A stretch of 17,995 nt of DNA from Stenotrophomonas maltophilia (GCA_002435595.1 DJBL01000176.1:7417-25411), one strand, 5' to 3'. Counted from the first letter of the stretch, positions 1-6,049 are shown. Notes: a model not told the origin generated them from the sequence alone. Numbers and translations are program-made.

Positions 1-117
1 GTCGGCGCTACGCGGGGTGGGTTGCGTCGGGCGGTGTCCGCAGCCGACCAACGGTCGGCGCCACGCGGAATGGGATGCGTCGGGCGTTGCCGACAGCCGA
101 CCAACGGTCGGCGCTAC
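1..117 (-). repeat. Tandem GTAG-type (SMAG-like) REP repeats, 53-bp period
   Basis: Three copies of a unit starting gtcggcg(c/t) begin at 1, 54 and 107, an exact 53-bp period; the first is cut by the window edge and the third diverges after about 140. Each junction holds a 24-nt hairpin with stem agccgacc/ggtcggc and loop aac, at 41-64 and 94-117. On the minus strand the second begins with GTAG, the signature of the S. maltophilia SMAG REP family; the first has GTGG, a degenerate head. This is non-coding repeat DNA downstream of the histidine kinase gene. Family assignment rests on recall of the GTAG-hairpin signature. Confidence 0.75.
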
Positions 118-148
118 GCGTTGTGGGGTGCATCGGGCGTTGGTGGCG

Positions 149-165
149 GCCGGGCAGAGCCCGGC
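149..165. repeat. Perfect hairpin GCCGGGC-AGA-GCCCGGC after the kinase gene
   Basis: A perfect 7-bp stem with an AGA loop lies just beyond the kinase stop codon (read leftward). No T-run follows on the minus strand, so it is not a classical intrinsic terminator, though it may stop or stabilise the 3' end of the flgA-flgM-flgN-kinase transcript. The same hairpin core recurs at 15523-15539, so it looks like a dispersed repeat. Confidence 0.5.
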
Positions 166-172
166 TCTGCCG

Positions 173-1402
173 TCAGCGCGGCTGCTTGATCGGCAGTACC
201 AGGCGGAACCTGGAGCCAACGCCCGGGGTGCTGTCCAGGTCGATGCGGCCGTGGTGCTTGTTGACGATGCTGTAGGAGATCGACAGGCCCAGGCCGGTGC
301 CGCTGCCCACCGGCTTGGTGGTGAAGAACGGGTCGAAGATGCGCTGGCGCAGTTCCGGCGAAATGCCACCCCCGGTGTCTTCGAACTCCACCCACACATG
401 GTCGCCGTCCACCCCGGTGCGCACGGTGATCGTGCCGCGTTCGGCGATGGCGTGGCCGGCGTTGAGCAGCAGGTTCATGTAGACCTGGTTGAGCTCGGAC
501 GGCAGGCACTCCACCAGCGGCAGCTGGCCGAACTCCCGCTGCAGGGTGACCTTGTACTTGAGCTCGTTCCAGATGATGTTGATGGTCGATTCAAGGCCGG
601 AATGCAGGTCCACCAGCTTCCACGACTCATCACGGCCGGAGTAGGAGAAGTCCTTGAGGTCGCGCACGATCCGGGTGACGCGCTCGATGCCCTCGCGCGA
701 TTCGGCCATCAGCTGCGGCAGGTCGCGGCTGATGAAATCGATGTCGAAGCGGTTGCGGATGTCGTCGATTTCCGGGATCAGGGCCTTGGGATCGGGCGCG
801 CGCAGGGCGCGCTCGTAGGCTTCGATCACGGTGAACAGGCTGCGCAGGTACTCCTGCAGGCTGCCCAGGTTGGAGTGCACGTAGCCGATGGGATTGTTGA
901 TCTCGTGCGCCACGCCGGCGGCGAGCTGGCCGATGGAGGCCATCTTCTCGGACTGCAGCAGCTTTTCCTGGGTGCCGTTGAGGCGCAGGTAGGCCTGGCG
1001 CAGCTCGGCATGGCGCTGCTGCAGCTCGCGCTCGTAGTCTTCCTGGCCCTCGATGCGGCGGAACAGGGCCAGGTAATGGCGCTGGCCGGCGTCCTCGTGC
1101 TGGTACAGATGGGCAATGACCATGCGCTCGCCAACCGGCAGGCTGCCATTCCAGTGGCCATGCAGGCGGGCGTGTTCCAGGGCATCGGGCGGCAGCAGCT
1201 GGCGCAGCCACTGCGCCGCGCCGAGCCCGGCGGCATTCTCGGCCTGGCCGAGCATTTCGCTGACGGCTGCATTGGCCAGGGCCACGCTGCCGTCCTCGCG
1301 GAACAGCAGCATGCCTTCGTTGACCCGCTCGAACAGGGCAAGCAGGACCGGCTGCGGCGGCAGCGGCGCGGTGACAAGGTGGGTGGAAGCGGTCACGGTC
1401 AC
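173..1402 (-). CDS. Soluble PAS-like sensor histidine kinase (orphan, flagellar locus)
   Basis: Predicted 409-residue cytoplasmic histidine protein kinase that would autophosphorylate on His and pass phosphate to an unidentified response regulator. From a GTG start at 1402: a PAS-like N-terminal region (about 20-120), a coiled-coil-like stretch rich in Glu/Gln/Arg, then the H-box AHEINNPIGYVHSNL with His166. The GHKL ATPase domain has N-box NQVYMNLLLNAGHA (about 305-318), G1 DTGGG (342-346), FDPFFTTKP, and G2 GTGLGL (368-373). No transmembrane segment or signal peptide is visible. An upstream ATG at 1729 keeps the frame open but overlaps flgN by over 240 nt and adds Arg/Pro/Ser-rich sequence typical of a shadow frame, so I reject it. 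GTG at 1402 or 1396 is the best remaining start, without a clear ribosome site. The gene is last in the flgA-flgM-flgN direction, 85 bp after flgN. No response regulator gene is adjacent, so the target is unknown. Confidence 0.85.
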   Translation of the reverse strand: MTVTASTHLVTAPLPPQPVLLALFERVNEGMLLFREDGSVALANAAVSEMLGQAENAAGLGAAQWLRQLLPPDALEHARLHGHWNGSLPVGERMVIAHLYQHEDAGQRHYLALFRRIEGQEDYERELQQRHAELRQAYLRLNGTQEKLLQSEKMASIGQLAAGVAHEINNPIGYVHSNLGSLQEYLRSLFTVIEAYERALRAPDPKALIPEIDDIRNRFDIDFISRDLPQLMAESREGIERVTRIVRDLKDFSYSGRDESWKLVDLHSGLESTINIIWNELKYKVTLQREFGQLPLVECLPSELNQVYMNLLLNAGHAIAERGTITVRTGVDGDHVWVEFEDTGGGISPELRQRIFDPFFTTKPVGSGTGLGLSISYSIVNKHHGRIDLDSTPGVGSRFRLVLPIKQPR

Positions 1403-1426
1403 ATCGGGCAGTCTAAACAGGCGCCC

Positions 1427-1432
1427 AATATA
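1427..1432 (-). promoter_or_regulatory. Possible -10 element for the histidine kinase gene
   Basis: TATATT on the minus strand lies in the 85-bp flgN-kinase gap, in otherwise very GC-rich DNA, and would start a transcript about 18 nt before the GTG at 1402. The best -35 candidate, TTCCGT, matches poorly. The kinase may have its own weak promoter besides read-through from flgMN. Confidence 0.25.
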
Positions 1433-1469
1433 CGCGTTGGCCCGCGCGACGGAAGCCCGCCGGCGGTGT

Positions 1470-1485
1470 CGGCCCCTCGGGGCCG
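1470..1485 (-). other. GC hairpin between flgN and the histidine kinase
   Basis: A perfect 7-bp inverted repeat CGGCCCC/GGGGCCG with a 2-nt loop (5 bp with a more usual 6-nt loop) begins right after the flgN stop codon. No T-tract follows on the minus strand, so it is at most a pause or partial attenuation site that could lower kinase expression relative to flgN. Confidence 0.3.
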
Positions 1486-1487
1486 GA

Positions 1488-1826
1488 TCAGGCGACGGCC
1501 AACGGCCGGCGTGTATGCAGCGTGCTGGACTGGCCCTTGGCGTCGTAGGCCGAGGCGTCCTCGCTGCGACCGAGCTGGCGCAGGGCCCAGTTGACCTCGC
1601 GCCGGCGCCGCGACAGCAGCACCCCGTTGGCACGGTTGCGCTCGGCCAGTTCCTGCAGGCGTTCGCCCTGCCCGACCGGCAGCACCGCTTCGAGCGCGCG
1701 CAGCGCATCGAGCTTGGCCCCGGTGGCACGGATCAACGCCTGCACGTCATGTTCGACCAATGCCTGGCGTTCGACGTCCAAGGCATCGCTGAGGCGCTGC
1801 AATGGCTCGCTCATCGCCAGGTTCAT
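1488..1826 (-). CDS. flgN: FlgN, chaperone for hook-filament junction proteins
   Basis: Small (112 aa) cytoplasmic export chaperone of the FlgN family, which binds FlgK and FlgL and delivers them to the flagellar type III export gate. The protein is predicted all-helical and rich in Leu, Arg and Glu; the C-terminal half holds the family-like helix NGVLLSRRRREVNWALRQLG. The ATG overlaps the flgM stop as ATGA (1823-1826), so translation is probably coupled to flgM. A second in-frame Met four codons later (MSEPLQ) is an alternative start. FlgN sequences diverge widely, so the call rests on size, helical character, the C-terminal motif and position next to flgM. Its clients flgK and flgL lie about 10 kb away in the same window. 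Confidence 0.88.
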   Translation of the reverse strand: MNLAMSEPLQRLSDALDVERQALVEHDVQALIRATGAKLDALRALEAVLPVGQGERLQELAERNRANGVLLSRRRREVNWALRQLGRSEDASAYDAKGQSSTLHTRRPLAVA

Positions 1827-2125
1827 CCCTGCAGCTGCTGGTCCAGCTCAAGCATGCGCGAGGCGATCGCGTCGGGATTGATCTTGTAGGTGCCGTTCTG
1901 CAGCGACTCGCGCACGGCCTGCACGCGGCCGGCGTCGATGGCCGGGGCGGTGCTCAGGTCGCGCTGCAGGGCCTGCAGGCTGGTGGCCTCGCCGGTCAGG
2001 CGCAGGCTGTCGGCGGCTTCGACCGGACGCGTCGGGGAATCGGTGCTGGCTGCCGGCTTGCTGCCAAGCGCGACGCTGCGCAGATGGGCGGTGGCCTGCA
2101 GGTTGCCGTCGATTTTCTGGCTCAT
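1823..2125 (-). CDS. flgM: FlgM, anti-sigma-28 factor
   Basis: 100-residue negative regulator that binds sigma-28 (FliA) and is exported through the finished hook-basal body, releasing late flagellar transcription. The N-terminal half is Ser/Thr/Pro/Ala-rich and probably disordered, as in the family. The C-terminal half holds the sigma-binding helices, with the recognisable segments RVQAVRESLQNGTYKINP and AIASRMLELDQQL. A purine-rich AGGA sequence lies about 11 nt before the ATG. The gene has its own sigma-28-type promoter 31 nt upstream, giving negative feedback, and may also be read through from flgA, whose stop is 109 bp upstream. Confidence 0.95.
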   Translation of the reverse strand: MSQKIDGNLQATAHLRSVALGSKPAASTDSPTRPVEAADSLRLTGEATSLQALQRDLSTAPAIDAGRVQAVRESLQNGTYKINPDAIASRMLELDQQLQG

Positions 2126-2156
2126 GGAGTTGTCCTGGAAGTACGGTTCACAAGGG

Positions 2157-2183
2157 ATAACGGCACGGAGACCGCCATCTTTA
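2157..2183 (-). promoter_or_regulatory. Sigma-28 (FliA) promoter of flgM
   Basis: On the minus strand TAAA, exactly 15 nt, then GCCGTTAT. The enterobacterial consensus is TAAA-N15-GCCGATAA, so the -35 is perfect and the -10 matches 6 of 8. The start site should fall near 2150, leaving a leader of about 25 nt that includes the flgM ribosome site. The same -35/-10 pair with the same spacing precedes the first flagellin gene. Confidence 0.85.
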
Positions 2184-2234
2184 GGGGATTCTGCGGAATT
2201 TTTACCGCTTTCCGCCGCGGGTTCAGCATTGTGC

Positions 2235-2885
2235 TCAGCGCGTCACAAAAACGTCGCCACTGGCGGCCACGGTGCCCTGGACGATCTTCCGCGAGGAGAG
2301 ATTCTCCACCGAAACCCGTTCATTCTCGCCGGCGTCGGCCATGGCCTTGCCTGCGACGCGGACCTCGACTCCGCCCAACCGCGATACCAGCGACACGTTG
2401 TCGCCGCGACGCACCAGTCGCTGGGCGACCAGGTCGTTGGCCGAGAGCAGGCTGCCGGCACTGAGTGTACGCCGGGCCACCCGCCCGACCGCGACGGCCG
2501 GATCGGCCAGCGCGGCCCCGGCGATACGAGCTACGTCGCGCTGGGCAGTAGTGATATCGGCGGCGCCGAGGGTTTCTCCAGCACTGATGCCGCGATTGAG
2601 GATGAGCACGGTCTGGTTGCGGCGGATCCGCACCGGTACGAACAGGCGCCAGCCCCCGGCATCGGGGCAGCTCACCTCTACCGTACTGGTGCCGGTGGGC
2701 TGGGCGCGCAGGCCCTGGCCGCAGGCGGGCAGGCGCAGCGCCGAATCCAGGGTGGTGTCGCCCTCGCTGCCGGCCGGCAGGGTGGACAACGCGGCGGCAC
2801 GGATGCTGTCCACCGGCTGCCAGCCGCTGGCGGCGGACGCCGGCGAGGCGGCCAGGGCGAGCAAGGCAAGGATGATCCAACGCAT
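2235..2885 (-). CDS. flgA: FlgA, periplasmic chaperone for P-ring assembly
   Basis: 216-residue periplasmic protein needed for FlgI to polymerise into the P ring. The N-terminus MRWIILALLALAASPASA is a Sec signal peptide with an Ala-X-Ala cleavage site. The C-terminal SAF-like region shows LNRGISAGETLGAADIT, ARRTLSAGSLLSANDL and a glycine-rich end (VRRGDNVSLVSRLGGVEVRV), as in FlgA/CpaB proteins. I chose the ATG at 2885 over one 8 codons upstream (2909): 2885 has a GGAG ribosome site and starts directly with the signal peptide, while 2909 falls at about the predicted sigma-54 start site. First gene of the leftward flgA-flgM-flgN-kinase run. Confidence 0.95.
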   Translation of the reverse strand: MRWIILALLALAASPASAASGWQPVDSIRAAALSTLPAGSEGDTTLDSALRLPACGQGLRAQPTGTSTVEVSCPDAGGWRLFVPVRIRRNQTVLILNRGISAGETLGAADITTAQRDVARIAGAALADPAVAVGRVARRTLSAGSLLSANDLVAQRLVRRGDNVSLVSRLGGVEVRVAGKAMADAGENERVSVENLSSRKIVQGTVAASGDVFVTR

Positions 2886-2920
2886 GGCGACTCCACGGGC
2901 AAGGCACATGGGCAGCGTCC

Positions 2921-2936
2921 TGCAAGCGGCGTGCCG
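2921..2936 (-). promoter_or_regulatory. Sigma-54 (RpoN) promoter of flgA
   Basis: Minus-strand CGGCACG-CCGC-TTGCA. The sigma-54 consensus is TGGCACG-N4-TTGCW; only the first base differs, and the invariant GG (-24) and GC (-12) are correctly spaced. Transcription should start near 2910, about 25 nt before the flgA ATG at 2885. In this family sigma-54 flagellar promoters are activated by FleQ; I could not define a FleQ site. Confidence 0.8.
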
Positions 2937-2957
2937 GAACCGGGCGGGCGGCGGCGC

Positions 2958-2984
2958 TCAAGTCGGGCGCGCAGACGCCGATAC
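2958..2984 (+). promoter_or_regulatory. Sigma-28 (FliA) promoter of cheV, implying a leaderless mRNA
   Basis: TCAA, exactly 15 nt, then GCCGATAC: three of four at -35 and seven of eight at -10 against TAAA-N15-GCCGATAA. The expected start site, 7-8 nt beyond the -10, is 2991-2992, which is the cheV ATG itself. No Shine-Dalgarno sequence lies between -10 and ATG. It diverges from the flgA sigma-54 promoter. Confidence 0.7.
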
Positions 2985-2991
2985 CACCCCC

Positions 2992-3942
2992 ATGTCACAT
3001 GACCTGCTCAACCGCATCGACCAGCGTACGCGCCTGGCCGGCCACAATCGTCTGGCCCTGCTGCTGTTCCGGCTCGGCGGACGCCAGCTTTTTGGCGTGA
3101 ATGTGTTCAAGGTGCAGGAAGTCCTGCGCCGCCCGGACCTGTTCCAGGTACCCGGGCTGCCCAGCCAGTTCGCCGGTGTGGCCGATGTTCGTGGCCGCTC
3201 GGTGCCGGTGCTGGACCTGGGGCTGGCCATCGGCCATCCCGAACGCGAACCGGACGCGGACAAGGCGCCGGGCTATCTGGTGGTGACCGAGTTCAACCGC
3301 TCCATCCAGGGCTTTCTGGTGAGCGGGGTGGAACGGATCGTCAACATCGCGGTGGAGGACATCCACCCGCCGCCGGAGCTGGGCGCCGAATCGAGCTACC
3401 TGACCGCGGTAACCCGCTTCCAGGGTGAGCTGATCCAGGTGATCGACGTGGAAAGCGTGCTGGCCGACATCGCCCAGGTACGCGGCGAGGCGGTGCTGGA
3501 TCCGTCGCTGGCCCAGGCCCTGCCGACCGATGGCCCGCAGCTGCAGGTGCTGGTGGTGGACGATTCGCGGGTGGCCCGCCAGCAGATCCGCAGCGTGCTG
3601 GACCAGTTGGGGGTGGGCGCGACCCTGCTCTCCGATGGCAAACAGGCGCTGGACCACCTGATCCAGATCCACGCGGCGGGGGAAAACCCGGCCGAGCGCT
3701 ATGCGATGGTGATCTCGGACATCGAGATGCCGGCGATGGACGGCTATACGCTGACGACGGAAATCCGTCGCCACCCGGGTCTGGCCGGTCTGTACGTGCT
3801 GCTGCACACCTCGCTGTCGGGCGTGTTCAACAACGCGATGGTCGAGCGGGTGGGCGCCAATGCCTTCGTAGCCAAGTATTCGCCGCACGAACTGGCCGAT
3901 TTCGTGCTGGATCGTTTGCGCAAGGTGGCGATGGCGGCTTGA
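2992..3942 (+). CDS. cheV: CheV, CheW-receiver chemotaxis coupling protein
   Basis: 316-residue cytoplasmic adaptor joining chemoreceptors to the kinase CheA, with a phosphorylatable adaptation domain. The N-terminal CheW-like domain spans about residues 18-165 (LFRLGGRQLFGVNVFKVQEV, VRGRSVPVLDLGLAIG, FQGELIQVIDVESVL). A receiver domain follows from about 183 with all key residues: acidic pair D190/D191 (VVDDSR), phospho-acceptor D243 (ISDIEMPAMDG), T273 (LLHTS) and K295 (VAKYSP). It is therefore expected to be phosphorylated, unlike degenerate receivers. The ATG at 2992 gives the usual CheV N-terminus (MSHDLLNRIDQRT) and has no ribosome site. Monocistronic: divergent from flgA, and followed by non-coding DNA with an intrinsic terminator. 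Confidence 0.96.
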   Translation: MSHDLLNRIDQRTRLAGHNRLALLLFRLGGRQLFGVNVFKVQEVLRRPDLFQVPGLPSQFAGVADVRGRSVPVLDLGLAIGHPEREPDADKAPGYLVVTEFNRSIQGFLVSGVERIVNIAVEDIHPPPELGAESSYLTAVTRFQGELIQVIDVESVLADIAQVRGEAVLDPSLAQALPTDGPQLQVLVVDDSRVARQQIRSVLDQLGVGATLLSDGKQALDHLIQIHAAGENPAERYAMVISDIEMPAMDGYTLTTEIRRHPGLAGLYVLLHTSLSGVFNNAMVERVGANAFVAKYSPHELADFVLDRLRKVAMAA

Positions 3943-4044
3943 AGCGGTCGCACGCGAAAAGCGGCGGCCACGTTTGCGTGGGCAGGCCGGGGCGGATGAC
4001 AGTGGGTCGGCGCCTGTTTGGCGAGCGCGGGGGTAGATAGAGAG

Positions 4045-4068
4045 CAGCCGAGCAACGCTTGGCTCTAC
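4045..4068 (-). repeat. GTAG-type (SMAG-like) REP hairpin downstream of cheV
   Basis: 24-nt imperfect hairpin with stem agccgagc/gcttggct (one G-T pair) and loop aac. Read on the minus strand it starts with GTAG, the SMAG signature. An outer ggtaga/tctacc pair (4032-4037 with 4064-4069) could extend or compete with it. It lies in the 558-bp non-coding stretch between cheV and flgB. Confidence 0.75.
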
Positions 4069-4122
4069 CTTGCGCCCCTGCATTCCGTTCGCCGGTACAC
4101 CGCGGCATCGTTTCATCATCAC

Positions 4123-4146
4123 GCCCAGCGCCCGCTGGGCTTTTTT
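4123..4146 (+). terminator. Intrinsic terminator downstream of cheV
   Basis: GCCCAGCG-CC-CGCTGGGC (8-bp perfect inverted repeat, or 7 bp with a 4-nt loop) followed directly by six T. It is the best rho-independent terminator in the window apart from the one after flgL. It lies 180 bp past the cheV stop, so the cheV mRNA would have a long 3' tail containing a REP hairpin; a short separate RNA ending here is also possible, but I see no clear promoter for one. Confidence 0.8.
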
Positions 4147-4164
4147 ATGGGCGTCAGGGTGACG

Positions 4165-4188
4165 CAGCCGGCCAGCGGCCGGCACTAC
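4165..4188 (-). repeat. GTAG-type (SMAG-like) REP hairpin upstream of flgB
   Basis: 24-nt perfect-stem hairpin, agccggcc/ggccggc with a short loop. The minus strand begins GTAGTGCCGGCC, the commonest form I associate with SMAG REPs. It has the same orientation as the copy at 4045-4068, and the two bracket the cheV terminator. Confidence 0.8.
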
Positions 4189-4241
4189 CCCTCTTCCCCA
4201 AGCCGGCTGTGCCCTTCCTTCCGGCGGCGCAGACACGTCCG

Positions 4242-4429
4242 GGCGCGGGTCGGCAGAGCCCGCCGGGACCGTTGGGCGCCATGGGTCCGGCGCATGCGCC
4301 GGACGGGTTGGGCAGGACGCCCAACCCCGGTCTTGCCGTTTGTGCAGGATTGCACATACGAGCAAGGCGCCCACGAGCCCCCATGGATGGGTTCACGGCG
4401 TGTCCCGGCGGGCTCTGCCGACCCGCGCC
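4242..4429. repeat. Structured element bounded by perfect 28-bp inverted repeats
   Basis: The 28 bp at 4242-4269 (starting ggcgcgggtcggcagagccc) recur exactly, inverted, at 4402-4429. The 132-bp interior is itself full of dyads: a perfect 20-bp palindrome at 4285-4304, a 9-bp stem GGGTTGGGC/GCCCAACCC with a 5-nt loop at 4305-4327, and a nested stem (cttgc/gcaag at 4332-4336 and 4362-4366 enclosing tgtgca/tgcaca at 4341-4346 and 4351-4356). No credible gene lies inside and I see no clear target-site duplication. It ends 23 bp before the flgB sigma-54 promoter. It could be a small non-autonomous element (MITE-like), a composite REP cluster, or a regulatory structure. Confidence 0.75.
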
Positions 4430-4452
4430 ACACGCAGAAACAACGCGCCGAC

Positions 4453-4468
4453 TGGCACAGCCCTTGCA
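4453..4468 (+). promoter_or_regulatory. Sigma-54 (RpoN) promoter of the flgB operon
   Basis: TGGCACA-GCCC-TTGCA matches the consensus TGGCACG-N4-TTGCW at every conserved position but one (A for G at the seventh base), with -24 GG and -12 GC correctly spaced. Transcription should start near 4479, about 22 nt before the flgB ATG, leaving room for the GGGAG ribosome site. FleQ-type activation is expected from the family. Confidence 0.9.
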
Positions 4469-4500
4469 CCACTCCCCCCATCGTCCCGTGGGAGCGCGCC

Positions 4501-4896
4501 ATGCCCAATCTGATTTCCGACTATCTGGGGGTCCATGCCCAGGCCATGCCGTTGCGCGAGCAGCGGATGAAGCTCATCGCCAGCAACCTGAGCAATGCCG
4601 ACACCCCCGGCTACAAGGCCCAGGACCTCGACTTCGACGCCGCCCTGCGCAATGCCCAGGGCCTGGACAGCAACGGCCTCATGAAAACCACCAACGAACA
4701 GCACTACGCCATCGGCGGCGGCCTCAATCCCTTCCAGGTCACCAAGGAAGGCGTCCAGCCCAGCATCGACGGCAACACCGTCGACCCCGATGCCGAGCGT
4801 GCCGCCTACGGCCGCGCCGCGCTGGAATACCGCGCCTCGCTCAGCTTCGTCGAATCCAAGGTGCGCTCCATGCTCACCGCCATCACGGGTCAATAA
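4501..4896 (+). CDS. flgB: FlgB, proximal rod protein
   Basis: 131-residue component of the proximal rod of the flagellar basal body, exported by the flagellar type III system without a cleaved signal. The N-terminus carries the rod/hook family motif LIASNLSNADTPGYKAQD near residues 22-39, and the C-terminus has the amphipathic helix ending the family (ALEYRASLSFVESKVRSML). The length is normal. ATG 4501 follows a GGGAG ribosome site and lies just downstream of the sigma-54 promoter. The upstream in-frame extension is non-coding repeat DNA, so this start is secure. First gene of the flgB-L run; flgC starts 3 bp after its stop. Confidence 0.97.
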   Translation: MPNLISDYLGVHAQAMPLREQRMKLIASNLSNADTPGYKAQDLDFDAALRNAQGLDSNGLMKTTNEQHYAIGGGLNPFQVTKEGVQPSIDGNTVDPDAERAAYGRAALEYRASLSFVESKVRSMLTAITGQ

Positions 4897-4899
4897 GCC

Positions 4900-5307
4900 A
4901 TGAGCAACCTGCCGATTTTCGACATCGCCGGCTCGGCCCTCCAGGCCCAGTCGGTGCGCATGAGCACCATCGCGTCCAACCTCTCCAACGCCGACACCGT
5001 CGCCGGCTCGGCGCAGGCCGTCTACAAGCCGCTGGAACCGATCTTCCAGTCGGTCACCAGCCGCACCGACCCCAACATCACCACCGTCCAGGTCAAGGAA
5101 ATCAGCCAGAGCGACGCTGCGCCGATCAAGCGCTACGAGCCGGGCCACCCCCTCGCCGACGGTGACGGCTACATCTACCAGCCCGACGTCGACCCGGTCG
5201 CGCAGATGGTCAACCTCATCTCCACCTCGCGCAACTACCAGGCCGGCGTGGAAATGCTGACCACCGCCAAGGAACTGGCGCTGGCCACCTTGACCATGGG
5301 TCGCTGA
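4900..5307 (+). CDS. flgC: FlgC, proximal rod protein
   Basis: 135-residue rod protein. The N-terminal motif MSTIASNLSNADTVAGS is the FlgC version of the rod signature, in which the usual TPGY is replaced by VAGS. The C-terminus has the family helix SRNYQAGVEMLTTAKELAL. Only 3 bp separate it from flgB and no strong ribosome site is visible, so translation is probably coupled. Together with FlgB, FlgF and FlgG it builds the drive-shaft rod through the periplasm. Confidence 0.97.
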   Translation: MSNLPIFDIAGSALQAQSVRMSTIASNLSNADTVAGSAQAVYKPLEPIFQSVTSRTDPNITTVQVKEISQSDAAPIKRYEPGHPLADGDGYIYQPDVDPVAQMVNLISTSRNYQAGVEMLTTAKELALATLTMGR

Positions 5308-5333
5308 CCCTTCATTCCACAGGACATACCGTC

Positions 5334-6017
5334 ATGAGCAGCACCAGCGGCGTCGGCCAGGGCAGCGATATCTATTCCGCGCTCGGCCTCAACGCCCCCA
5401 ACAGCGACACCAGCAAGAAGAAAAGCACCCTGGACCAGGCCGATTTCCTGCGCCTGATGACCGAACAGCTGCAGCACCAGGATCCGCTCAAGCCGATGGA
5501 CAACACCCAGATGGTGGCGCAGATGGCGCAGCTGTCCCAGGTGCAGGGCATCACCGACCTCAACACCACCGTCAAGGGCTTCCAGGACCAGATGTCCGGC
5601 GACCAGATCCTGCGCGGCGCGGCGCTGGTCGGCCACGAGGTCCTCATTCCCTCGACCAAGTGGTCGCTGGAAGCCGAGGGCAAGACCAGCGGCATGGTCG
5701 CCGCCTCCGGCGCCGGCTTCGTCAACGTGGACATCACCGACGCCAACGGGGTCAAGGTCAACACCCTCAGCGTGGAAGCCAAGGCCGCCGGCGAAGTCAC
5801 CTTCGAGTGGGATGGCAAGGACGCCAACGGCAACCGCCTGCCGCCGGGCAGCTACACCATCGCCGCCACCTTCACCGACAGCGCCGGCGCCAAGAACAAG
5901 GTCAATACCTACGTCGAAGCCCCGGTGGAAAGCGTCACGGTCGGCTCGGACGGGCTGTACCTCAACCTCAAGGGCCTCGGTACGGCCCCGATCGACTACG
6001 TGCTCCGCATCAGCTGA
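5334..6017 (+). CDS. flgD: FlgD, hook cap / hook assembly scaffold
   Basis: 227-residue scaffold that caps the growing hook and is absent from the finished flagellum. The conserved N-terminal region (about 25-75) has the characteristic FLRLMTEQLQHQDPLKPMDN and QMAQLSQVQGI. The C-terminal half is beta-rich, with Tudor/Ig-like domains including FEWDGKDANGNRLPPGSYT. AGGAC precedes the ATG. The gene lies 26 bp after flgC and directly before its client flgE, the standard order. Confidence 0.96.
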   Translation: MSSTSGVGQGSDIYSALGLNAPNSDTSKKKSTLDQADFLRLMTEQLQHQDPLKPMDNTQMVAQMAQLSQVQGITDLNTTVKGFQDQMSGDQILRGAALVGHEVLIPSTKWSLEAEGKTSGMVAASGAGFVNVDITDANGVKVNTLSVEAKAAGEVTFEWDGKDANGNRLPPGSYTIAATFTDSAGAKNKVNTYVEAPVESVTVGSDGLYLNLKGLGTAPIDYVLRIS

Positions 6018-6049
6018 GCCGCCCCACCCCGCACTCCAGGAGCAATCCC

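Noticed and set aside
1..172. CRISPR array at the left edge
   Set aside because: The 53-bp period has near-identical spacer as well as hairpin, so these are tandem REPs and not repeats with unique spacers.
17..1594. 525-residue plus-strand open frame opposite the kinase gene
   Set aside because: Antisense shadow of the histidine kinase, starting in REP DNA; no recognisable domain.
173..1729. 518-residue version of the histidine kinase starting at ATG 1729
   Set aside because: The first ~100 residues are flgN read in another frame (Arg/Pro/Ser/Cys-rich) and overlap flgN by over 240 nt; GTG at 1402 is preferred.
2902..2917. Rightward sigma-54-like element (aggcacatgggcagcg) upstream of cheV
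   Set aside because: GG and GC spacing fits, but the -12 TT is replaced by CA. The opposite-strand sigma-54 site for flgA and the sigma-28 site for cheV are much better.
4270..4401. Transposase or other gene inside the inverted-repeat element
   Set aside because: Only 132 bp and no plausible frame; any mobility would have to be supplied from elsewhere.
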